NCBI GenBank assembly: GCA_964384025.1
Contig: CAYLJJ010000139.1
Span: 1-12,334, forward strand
DNA: 12,334 nucleotides
Reading direction: 5' to 3'
Origin: CAYLJJ01 sp964384025
Lineage (GTDB): Bacteria > Myxococcota_A > Bradymonadia > UBA7976 > UBA1532
A program made the translations under genes and the position numbers. The notes under the pieces were generated by a model. That model saw only the letters and a program-made list of their open reading frames with translations. It did no database searches and was not told the origin of the DNA. Every line of letters begins with the position of its first letter. Position 1 is the first letter of the stretch. This document shows, piece after piece, positions 6,898-12,334 of this stretch.

Positions 6898-8202
6898 TCA
6901 AGCGGACTTTCGAACCGGGACCGGACCACCCACGGGCACCGGGACAGTCCATCGGTTGATCAGAGGCACCGCAGAGTTCATCAACAGCACCGCGAACATC
7001 ACCCCCTCGGGGTAGCCGCTGAAGGTCCTGATGAGCACCACAAGGGCACCCACCCCCGCTCCAAAGATCATCTTGCCTCTGGGCGTTAGGGGGCTGGTGA
7101 CCGGATCTGTGGCGATAAAGAAGGCCCCAAAGAGCAACGCGCCACCCATCACCTGCTCAACGACCCCGAAAGGGGTGAAGCCCAGAAGCTGAAAGAGGCC
7201 ACCCAAGAGAACCGTCCCGCCGATCACCCCCGCTGGGATCTCCCAGGAGCCGGAGCGTCGAATGATCAGGTAGGCTCCACCGATAAAGCAGGCCAGGGCG
7301 CTGGTCTCTCCCAGCGAGCCGTTGGTGTAACCGCCGATCAGACCCTCAAGCTCGGTGGCCTGCTCAAAGAGCTGCTGCATCTTCTCGGGGTAGCCCTCAG
7401 CGAGCGCCTTGGCCATCCCCTTGACCACAGTGAGAGGGGTCGCCCCACTCACCACGTCGGGTTGTCCTAAGGGATAGTCGCCCTTGATATAACCGCCCGC
7501 GCCCATCTCCTTGGCGAAGCTCAACATCACAAAGGCGCGGCCTACCATCGCAGGGTTAAAGATATTAAAGCCCAGACCTCCAAAGGCGAGCTTGCCCAGA
7601 CCGATCGCCATAAAGGCGGCGATAATAGAGATATACCAGGGCAGCCCTGAGGGCAGGGTCAGGGCCAGGATCAGCCCCGTTACCGTAGCGGAGAGATCCC
7701 AGAGAGGAGCACTCTGCCCCCGAAGTTTGCTTAAAGCCGCCTCTGTGGCTAGAGCACCTCCAATGCAGAGGACGATCTGAAAGAGCGCCTGCCATTGAAA
7801 CACCCAAACCGCCACCAGGGTCGCAGGGATCAGAGCGATGAGCACATCTCGCATCATCCTCTGGGTGGTCCAGCCCTCAGCCACGACATGAGGGCTGGGG
7901 CCGACCATCAAGGGAGGATCGGGGGGCAGCTTAGGCGCCTTGGCTCGGCTGGGCTTCTTTCGCGCAGCCTTCTTTCGCGCAGCCTTCTTAACCGCTGGTT
8001 TCTTGACCGCTGCTTCTTTGACCGCTGCCTCTTTGACCGCTGTCTCCTTGACTGCTGTCTCCTTGACCGCTGTCTCCTTGACTGCTGTCTCCTTGACCGT
8101 AGAGTTCTCAGTGAGCGCTCTCTCCTCGGTCTGGGACCCCTCAATCACAAGCTTCTTGGGCTCATCGCCCGGCGTTGGTTTCTTTGTCTGGTTCTCAGAC
8201 AC
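6898..8202 (-). CDS. rnfD: RNF complex membrane subunit RnfD with repetitive N-terminal extension
   Basis: RnfD is the polytopic, flavinylated core subunit implicated in ion translocation. The best start is the GTG at 8202 (MSENQTKKP), with GGAGG four bases upstream; a TTG at 8217 in the same frame overlaps the rnfC stop but lacks a ribosome site. The protein has 434 residues against about 310-350 usually. Residues 1-100 are a hydrophilic extension: an acidic start, then ten Lys/Ala-rich pentads at 36-85, then KPSRAKAPK. The conserved body begins at GPSPHV (about 101). It has about nine or ten membrane segments, NIFNPAMVGRAF at about 213-224, the flavinylation motif VVSGATPLT with Thr255, and ATDPVTSPLTPRG at about 364-376. 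By homology the extension is cytoplasmic. It sits 11 bases after rnfC and nine before rnfG. Confidence 0.95.
   Translation of the reverse strand: MSENQTKKPTPGDEPKKLVIEGSQTEERALTENSTVKETAVKETAVKETAVKETAVKEAAVKEAAVKKPAVKKAARKKAARKKPSRAKAPKLPPDPPLMVGPSPHVVAEGWTTQRMMRDVLIALIPATLVAVWVFQWQALFQIVLCIGGALATEAALSKLRGQSAPLWDLSATVTGLILALTLPSGLPWYISIIAAFMAIGLGKLAFGGLGFNIFNPAMVGRAFVMLSFAKEMGAGGYIKGDYPLGQPDVVSGATPLTVVKGMAKALAEGYPEKMQQLFEQATELEGLIGGYTNGSLGETSALACFIGGAYLIIRRSGSWEIPAGVIGGTVLLGGLFQLLGFTPFGVVEQVMGGALLFGAFFIATDPVTSPLTPRGKMIFGAGVGALVVLIRTFSGYPEGVMFAVLLMNSAVPLINRWTVPVPVGGPVPVRKSA
7948..8097 (-). repeat. Tandem 15-bp (30-bp) repeat encoding ten pentapeptides in RnfD
   Basis: Ten consecutive 15-base units encode four VKETA, two VKEAA, VKKPA, VKKAA, RKKAA and RKKPS. 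The first four units are nearly identical and alternate GCA and GCG for the last Ala, so the higher-order unit is 30 bases and is present twice exactly. Later units diverge progressively. Every unit keeps the frame. This is typical of expansion by replication slippage, with the oldest copies at the membrane-proximal end. Confidence 0.92.
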
Positions 8203-8213
8203 CTCTCCTCCCC

Positions 8214-9554
8214 TCAATCCTTTGGCATCTGGGACTTACCCAGACGGATGAGCTGCACCAGGGGGATCTGCGCGGGGCAGGCGTAGGCACAGCAGCCACA
8301 CTCCATACAGGCCATCAGGTGGTAGCGCTTAGCCACATCCCAGGCTTGATAACGCGCCGCCAGAGCGATGCGAGTGGGCACCAAGTTCAGGGGGCAGACA
8401 TCTACACAGCGTCCACAACGAACACAGTGGGTCTCGGTGGCGGTCTTCACATCCTTGGGCATAAGGACGGTGATCCCGCTGGTGCCCTTGGTGATCGGTG
8501 TAGAGAGATCTCCCACTGTGAAGCCCATCATCGGTCCACCAGAGAGGACCCGCGCGGCTCCCTCTTTGACCCCCCCACAGAAGTCGATCAGGGCACGATG
8601 GCTCACCCCAACAGGGGCTAAGATATTCTTGGGCTGCTTGATGCCCGCGCCTGAGACCGTGACCACACGGTGAGTCAAGGCCTTCTCGCGGAACACCGCG
8701 CGAGCCATCGCCGCCACGGTCCCTACGTTGAGCACCACCACCCCCACATCGAGAGGCAGGCCCCCGGTAGGCACCACTCGATCGAGGGTGGCTAAGACCA
8801 GCTGCTTTTCACCACCTTGAGGATACTTGGTGGGCAGCGCTATAACGCGGATCCCAGTGCCCTCAGCGCGCTCCTGAAGGCGCTTGATCGCTTGAGGCTT
8901 ATTGTCTTCAATTCCGATGAGCATCTCCTTGGCACCGCAGGCCCGTGCGGCCAGGAGCGTTCCGCTGATAATCGCGTCTGGAGCCTCCAGCATCAGGCGA
9001 TAGTCCGCCGTCAGATAGGGCTCACACTCCGCCCCGTTGATCAGCAGAGAGTCAACCGGTTTAACGTCATTGCGCAGCAGCTTGATAAAGCTGGGAAAGG
9101 TAGCCCCTCCCTGCCCGACGATCCCCGCCTCACGACAGGCTTGGACGATCTCCTCTGGCGCGTAGGCTTCGAGTTCCCGAGGCCACACACCCCCATAGAG
9201 ATCATCAAAGAGGACCTGACCCTCCAGCTGGCTCCCCTTGGCCTTGATGGGGATCGCTTGGACCCGGCGCCCGCTGGGCAGGGTTACCTTTGTGGGTCGC
9301 GCAGCGATCCCATTGAGGCTGGAGTGGATCGCGGCAGAGACGAAGGCTTTAGACTCAGCGATCATCTCTCCCAGCTGCACTTGAGCGCGGGGCTTGATGC
9401 TGGGACTGCATGGAGCACCGATATGTTGTTGCAGGGGGATGAGCACCTGCTCTGGGCTTGGCAGCACCTCGATGCTCTGCTCTTCGGCGAAGGATTTACC
9501 CTCAGGAGGGTGTACCCCACGGGGGAAGGTTCTCCCAGCGACGCTGGTGTTCAT
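8214..9554 (-). CDS. rnfC: RNF complex NAD(H)/FMN- and Fe-S-binding subunit RnfC
   Basis: RnfC is the peripheral cytoplasmic subunit where NAD+ is reduced, or NADH oxidised. It has 446 residues. An N-terminal RnfC barrel-like region (FPRGVHPPEGK) is followed by the nucleotide/FMN-binding domain, with GIVGQGGATFPSFIKL at 144-159 and NGAECEPYLTAD at 173-184, as in NuoF. A SLBB-like region then leads to two [4Fe-4S] motifs: CVRCGRCVDVCP from Cys377 and CMECGCCAYACP from Cys416. It ends soon after the second motif, so it lacks the long Ala/Lys-rich C-terminal repeats of enterobacterial RsxC. ATG 9554 follows GGAGGG and lies eight bases after the small lead gene. Confidence 0.97.
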   Translation of the reverse strand: MNTSVAGRTFPRGVHPPEGKSFAEEQSIEVLPSPEQVLIPLQQHIGAPCSPSIKPRAQVQLGEMIAESKAFVSAAIHSSLNGIAARPTKVTLPSGRRVQAIPIKAKGSQLEGQVLFDDLYGGVWPRELEAYAPEEIVQACREAGIVGQGGATFPSFIKLLRNDVKPVDSLLINGAECEPYLTADYRLMLEAPDAIISGTLLAARACGAKEMLIGIEDNKPQAIKRLQERAEGTGIRVIALPTKYPQGGEKQLVLATLDRVVPTGGLPLDVGVVVLNVGTVAAMARAVFREKALTHRVVTVSGAGIKQPKNILAPVGVSHRALIDFCGGVKEGAARVLSGGPMMGFTVGDLSTPITKGTSGITVLMPKDVKTATETHCVRCGRCVDVCPLNLVPTRIALAARYQAWDVAKRYHLMACMECGCCAYACPAQIPLVQLIRLGKSQMPKD

Positions 9555-9562
9555 ATCCCTCC

Positions 9563-9826
9563 TCAGTTTGAGGGGCGCACAAAGCGAGTGATGCTCATGG
9601 AGAGGAGCATCCCCAAGAGGAGGCCAAGCCCCCCCCAGATCGCCTGTACACCTTGGTTAGTGCCTCCCAGGCTCACCGCAGCAATCAGGGCAAGGAGCAC
9701 AGGGAAGAGAAAGACACCTGCTGAGATGGCACCAAAGCGCAGCCCCTCATAGGGTGGGGGCTCAGGTGTCGTGTCGTTGCTCTGCGCGCTACAGGCAGAG
9801 CAGCTCTTGCATGAATGATCTTGCAT
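9563..9826 (-). CDS. Small CxxCxxC two-helix membrane protein, possibly a minimal RseC
   Basis: The product has 87 residues and its gene is the first of the rnf operon. Residues 1-28 are a short hydrophilic head with Cys6, Cys9 and Cys12 (CKSCSACSA) and a Pro-rich stretch. Two membrane helices follow at about 31-53 and 59-80, with a basic end (RFVRPSN). RseC-family proteins have a Cys-containing soluble region with a CxxCSA-like motif followed by two membrane helices, and RseC works with Rsx/Rnf to reduce SoxR in E. coli. The resemblance in motif, topology and neighbourhood suggests an RseC relative lacking most of the usual N-terminal domain (RseC is about 150 residues). A small Fe-S or redox adaptor is the alternative. 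The ATG has only a distant GGGAG about 15 bases upstream. Confidence 0.6.
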   Translation of the reverse strand: MQDHSCKSCSACSAQSNDTTPEPPPYEGLRFGAISAGVFLFPVLLALIAAVSLGGTNQGVQAIWGGLGLLLGMLLSMSITRFVRPSN

Positions 9827-9869
9827 TTTTGGGGCGTTTTGCTCCCATCTGCATGATTTAAGGCTCCTG

Positions 9870-9896
9870 ATTATCCCCCCAGCTTTTAGAGGTCAA
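9870..9896 (-). promoter_or_regulatory. Likely sigma70-type promoter of the rnf operon
   Basis: On the minus strand TTGACC (9896-9891) and GATAAT (9875-9870) lie 15 bases apart, five of six matches to each consensus box, though the spacer is short. Transcription would begin near 9863, leaving about 37 bases before the first ATG at 9826. The rest of the 237-base divergent region up to 10063 has no open frame worth calling, and I found no convincing promoter for the plus-strand unit in it. Confidence 0.55.
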
Positions 9897-10063
9897 GCCC
9901 TGTGCGTGTTGGGGGCTGATCTGCTGTTCTCATGGATGAGCGGCTTCCAAACTCGCAGAAGCGCAGGTTTCGAATCTTTATGTGAGTTGGGAGGAGCGCG
10001 CTGAGAAGCATCGCTTGAGTTCAGCATCCAGGCTATTTAGTTTGCGAAGCGAAGGGAGCCCAG

Positions 10064-10510
10064 ATGCAAAAACAGGCAATCCGCTATGAGTGGTGTCGTT
10101 TTGAGGAGCTGAGCTTGAGGCTCCTCTACGATTGCATGGTGCTGCGGCAGCAGGTGTTTATCGCCGAACAGGGGGTCAGCTGCCCTGACGCCGATGGCCT
10201 TGATCCCCAGGCCCTCCACCTCCTGGGCTGGAGAGGCGAAGAGCTGATCAGCTATGCCCGTATCTTTCCACCAGGTCAGCTTCGATCTGAAGCGGTGGTT
10301 GGGCGGGTTTTGGTCAGGGCTGAGGCCCGAGGAGAGGGCCTCGGTCATGCGTTGATGTTGGAGTGCATCGTTCACCTCCAAGCCCCCATCTACCTCTCGG
10401 CCCAGAGTCAGCTGAGAAGCTTCTATGAGCGCCTGGGCTTTAAGATTTGTGGTCCTGAGTATGAAGAGGCGAGCCTGCCCCATCTACCGATGCGTCGTGG
10501 GGTATACTGA
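10064..10510 (+). CDS. elaA: ElaA-like GNAT family N-acetyltransferase
   Basis: The product has 148 residues and is very similar in layout to E. coli ElaA. The N-terminal block LRQQVFIAEQ (27-36) corresponds to LRCAVFVVEQ. LHLLGWRGEELISYARIF (part of 51-68) follows, then the acetyl-CoA-binding loop GRVLVRAEARGEGLGHALM (80-98) with the R-G-x-G-x-G/A signature. The C-terminal blocks are YLSAQSQLRSFYERLGF (110-126) and EYEEASLPHLPM (132-143), the last being an ElaA hallmark. It transfers acetyl from acetyl-CoA; the physiological acceptor of ElaA is not settled. ATG 10064 has AGGGAG six bases upstream. Its stop directly abuts the next ATG (TGAATG), so the two genes are co-transcribed and probably translationally coupled. 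Confidence 0.9.
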   Translation: MQKQAIRYEWCRFEELSLRLLYDCMVLRQQVFIAEQGVSCPDADGLDPQALHLLGWRGEELISYARIFPPGQLRSEAVVGRVLVRAEARGEGLGHALMLECIVHLQAPIYLSAQSQLRSFYERLGFKICGPEYEEASLPHLPMRRGVY

Positions 10511-11158
10511 ATGGCCCTCGTGCTCTTTGATATGGATGGCTGCCTTCTTCAGACAGACAGCCAACTTCGCCTGATGCGTCGCCTCCTCTTTAGAGAGAGG
10601 ATCTCTAAGAAGCGAAGCCTGGGGATCATCAAAGCGGGGCTCAGTTATAGCCTGGGTCGCTCGAGCAACCGCCAACTCAAAGAGAGGACCGCTCGAGCTT
10701 TTGAGGGCTGGCCGAGAGAGAGGCTACAGGCGCTCTTTCGAAGGCTCTGTGTCGAGGAGCTACAGCCCCGATTCCATCCTCGGCTGTTTGAGCGCCTGGA
10801 GTGGCATCGAGCGAAGGGGGATCAGCTGATCCTGCTCTCAGCTTCCTTTCAAGGAGTGGTTGAACGGGTAGCTGCTGCGGCCTCGATCCCCCGTGCAGAG
10901 GGAGTCCCGCTGGCCTTTGATGAGGAGGAACACTGTCTGGGAAGCTTGGCTGGAACAGTCTTTTACGGTCAGGAGAAGCTTAGGCATGCGGTTGAGATCA
11001 GCGATGAGCTGGGTTTGGATCTTGGAGAAGCTTGGGCCTATGGAGATTCTCACTCCGACGCAGCGCTCTTAGGCGCTGTTGCTCACCCCATAGCGGTCCA
11101 ACCGAGCAGGGGCCTACGAGCTTTGGCCCTGCGTCGTGGCTGGGAGATCATCTCTTGA
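10511..11158 (+). CDS. HAD-superfamily phosphatase, SerB/HAD-IB-like
   Basis: This is a soluble cytoplasmic protein of 215 residues with all four HAD motifs. Motif I is FDMDGCLLQTD, with nucleophile Asp7 and acid Asp9. Motif II is Ser110 in LILLSASF. Motif III is Lys156 in GQEK. Motif IV is AYGDSHSDAALL, with Asp179 and Asp183. The helical cap insert between motifs I and II (about 15-100) and the GDSHSD motif place it with HAD-IB enzymes such as phosphoserine phosphatase and its relatives. Cys11 stands where HAD-IB members usually have Thr or Val. The substrate cannot be told from the sequence. ATG 10511 follows the elaA stop with no strong separate ribosome site, and the gene ends ten bases before the next. 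Confidence 0.87.
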   Translation: MALVLFDMDGCLLQTDSQLRLMRRLLFRERISKKRSLGIIKAGLSYSLGRSSNRQLKERTARAFEGWPRERLQALFRRLCVEELQPRFHPRLFERLEWHRAKGDQLILLSASFQGVVERVAAAASIPRAEGVPLAFDEEEHCLGSLAGTVFYGQEKLRHAVEISDELGLDLGEAWAYGDSHSDAALLGAVAHPIAVQPSRGLRALALRRGWEIIS

Positions 11159-11168
11159 GAAGGCTTTT

Positions 11169-12095
11169 ATGGAACCAAGGATAAAACAGATCCTCGGCGT
11201 CAGCTTGGGAGCGTCTGAGCGAGATCATCGCTTGGAGTTGGAGATAGAGGGGCAGCGTGTCTCACTTCAGCGTCTGGGTTGTGATGGAGATCTTCAACGC
11301 GCCTTAACGCTCTGCCGAAAGCATGATGGTCGTGTAGATGCCATTGGAGTGGGGGGGATCAATATCTACCTAGAGCTCGCTGGGCGCCGCTACGACCTAC
11401 GAGATGGTCGCTTGATGGCTGATGCCGTGAGGCGCTCGAAGCTGGGAGATGGCAATCGCGTTAAGGGCCTCCTAGCACGACGCGCGATAGCAGCTTTAGA
11501 GGCGGAGCTGGGAAGCTTGGAGGGAGTAGAGACGCTGCTGATCAGCGCCGTGGATCGCTTTACCTTAGCTCAGATCCTGAAGGCCGCAGGTGCTCGCCTT
11601 CTTTGCGCAGATCTCCTCAGCTTAGGGCTGCCGATCCCGCTGCGTTCTCTAGAGATGGTCAAGCTCTTGGCTCGCCTATTTTTGCCCATCATCGGTCGTC
11701 TACCCACCCATTTCTTCTACCCCAATCAAATGACCAAGACGCCGCGTCCCTCCCGTATGGTGGCGCGCTTCTTCCGTTCAACGCAGCTCATCGCGGGAGA
11801 CTTTCATCTGATCCATGCGCAGCTGCCGAAAGATCTACGGGGCAAGGCGATCCTCACCAACACCACCACCGCTCAGGACAGGGCGCTGCTTCAGGAGCGG
11901 GGGCTCTCTCTCTTAGTGAGCAGTACCCCCTGTTTTAAGGGCCGCACCTTTGGCACCAATATCTTGGAGGCGCTGCTTTTGGCTTTTATCCAGAAGCCTC
12001 AAGAGGAGATCCTTGAAGCGGATTTAGAGGTCTTGATACAGCGCTTTGATCTACGCCCTCACATCTGGCGTTGGGGAGAGGTCAATTACAAGTGA
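11169..12095 (+). CDS. Conserved protein of the family annotated as quinate 5-dehydrogenase
   Basis: The product has 308 residues from ATG 11169 (MEPRIKQILG), with GAGAAGG six bases upstream; longer in-frame starts reach into the phosphatase gene and are less likely. It resembles from memory the clostridial proteins labelled quinate 5-dehydrogenase. Shared blocks are VSLGASERDHRLELE (11-25), the LGCDGD segment (37-41), AIGVGGINIYL (58-68), LGDGNRVK (92-99), AGDFHLIHAQLP (209-220), LTNTTTAQD (229-237) and FGTNILEALLLA (261-272). I see no shikimate-dehydrogenase NADP motif, so the label should be treated as a family name and not as a shown activity. It closes a three-gene unit with elaA and the HAD gene, all within ten bases of each other. 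Confidence 0.7.
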   Translation: MEPRIKQILGVSLGASERDHRLELEIEGQRVSLQRLGCDGDLQRALTLCRKHDGRVDAIGVGGINIYLELAGRRYDLRDGRLMADAVRRSKLGDGNRVKGLLARRAIAALEAELGSLEGVETLLISAVDRFTLAQILKAAGARLLCADLLSLGLPIPLRSLEMVKLLARLFLPIIGRLPTHFFYPNQMTKTPRPSRMVARFFRSTQLIAGDFHLIHAQLPKDLRGKAILTNTTTAQDRALLQERGLSLLVSSTPCFKGRTFGTNILEALLLAFIQKPQEEILEADLEVLIQRFDLRPHIWRWGEVNYK

Positions 12096-12128
12096 ACGCT
12101 CAGCTTCAACCGAAGAACTTTCTAATAA

Positions 12129-12168
12129 AAGATCCAGTGAATGAATCTTCTTTGTTTATATTTTCTTC
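12129..12168 (+). terminator. Weak candidate terminator in AT-rich convergent spacer
   Basis: The 97 bases between the end of the plus-strand unit (12095) and the end of the minus-strand fragment (12193) are clearly AT-rich. A 5-bp stem AAGAT/ATCTT (12129-12133 and 12145-12149) with an 11-base loop is followed by a T-rich stretch to 12168. The stem is too weak for a firm call. Confidence 0.25.
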
Positions 12169-12192
12169 TGAAAAAATCGGGATGAGCAATTT

Positions 12193-12334
12193 TCAGGCTG
12201 CTCGTCCTGGATCGCAGGAGAGTTTCATCTCTCCCAATAGCTTTGCTAGGCGGAGCAGCTCCTCATCAGGGAGTAAGCGGTGTAAGCTAAAGCGCAGAGA
12301 GGGATAAGTCGCTACCGGTGGAGGAAAGAAAGAG
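12193..12334 (-). CDS. C-terminal fragment, possibly AONS/KBL-type PLP enzyme; 5' part outside window
   Basis: On the minus strand a frame enters from the right edge and gives 46 residues before TGA at 12195-12193. The fragment contains PPPVATYPSLRFSLHRLLP followed by DEELLRLAKLLGEM. The order of a Pro-rich turn, an S/R-L-R-F-S-L strand, a DEEL turn and then an amphipathic helix is the usual end of alpha-oxoamine synthases (8-amino-7-oxononanoate synthase, 2-amino-3-ketobutyrate CoA ligase, serine palmitoyltransferase) and other class-II aminotransferase-fold enzymes. The identification rests on this short tail alone. The gene converges on the elaA unit. Confidence 0.5.
   Translation of the reverse strand, partial: SFFPPPVATYPSLRFSLHRLLPDEELLRLAKLLGEMKLSCDPGRAA

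Noticed and set aside
7948..8097. CRISPR array
   Set aside because: The repeats are 15/30 bp, contiguous without spacers, and lie in frame inside rnfD.
8203..8217. TTG start of RnfD overlapping the rnfC stop
   Set aside because: No ribosome site suits it, whereas GGAGG four bases before GTG 8202 does.
7940..8251. Open frames on the plus strand opposite the RnfD repeat, giving LTAASLTAVSLTA-like proteins
   Set aside because: They are reading-frame shadows of the 15-bp repeat on the opposite strand, with no ribosome site and no independent support; rnfD is certain.
10015..10039. TTGAGT and TATTTA as a promoter for elaA
   Set aside because: The spacer is only 13 bases, too short for a sigma70 promoter.
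1..12334. Insertion sequences, tRNA or rRNA genes, phage or integrase genes
   Set aside because: No transposase-like protein, terminal inverted repeats, or tRNA/rRNA-like sequence was recognised on either strand.

Overview
The window looks like chromosomal DNA of a moderately GC-rich Gram-negative bacterium, most likely of the Myxococcota/Bradymonadota kind (formerly deltaproteobacterial). The reasons are a large lipoprotein with MopE-type CNGxDDDCDG repeats and thrombospondin-3-like Asp repeats, Asp/Leu-rich linkers behind lipobox cysteines, and an RNF operon in the order C-D-G-E-A-B. The lineage is inference from family knowledge, not from a search.

Layout. (1) Positions 1-1922, minus strand: the N-terminal 640 codons of a Cys/Asp-repeat surface lipoprotein that runs off the left edge. 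(2) Positions 2007-3298, plus strand: a two-gene unit with an ATGA overlap, encoding a ferritin-like diiron protein and a small Cys-rich lipoprotein. (3) Positions 3509-9826, minus strand: a complete RNF (Rhodobacter nitrogen fixation-type) electron-transport operon. It is read as a small CxxCxxC membrane protein, then rnfC, rnfD, rnfG, rnfE, rnfA, rnfB, all tightly spaced or overlapping, behind a plausible sigma70-type promoter at about 9870-9896. (4) Positions 10064-12095, plus strand: a three-gene unit encoding an ElaA-like GNAT acetyltransferase, a HAD-IB-like phosphatase and a protein of the family usually labelled quinate 5-dehydrogenase. (5) Positions 12193-12334, minus strand: the last 46 codons of another gene, possibly a class-II PLP-dependent acyltransferase of the AONS/KBL type.

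How the genes work together. RnfA, D, E and G form the membrane part, while RnfB and RnfC carry the Fe-S and flavin chemistry that couples ferredoxin and NAD(H) to ion translocation. The small lead protein resembles a stripped-down RseC, a partner of Rnf/Rsx in SoxR reduction in enterobacteria. The flavin transferase ApbE, needed to flavinylate RnfD and RnfG, is not in the window.

The most unusual features are two lineage-specific tails on RNF subunits. RnfD has an N-terminal extension of ten Lys/Ala-rich pentapeptides, partly an almost perfect 15/30-bp tandem repeat. RnfG has a C-terminal extension of about 190 residues rich in Ala, Lys and Arg that contains a 14-residue duplicated module. 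The tetranucleotide GATC is also about three times more frequent than expected, mostly inside genes.
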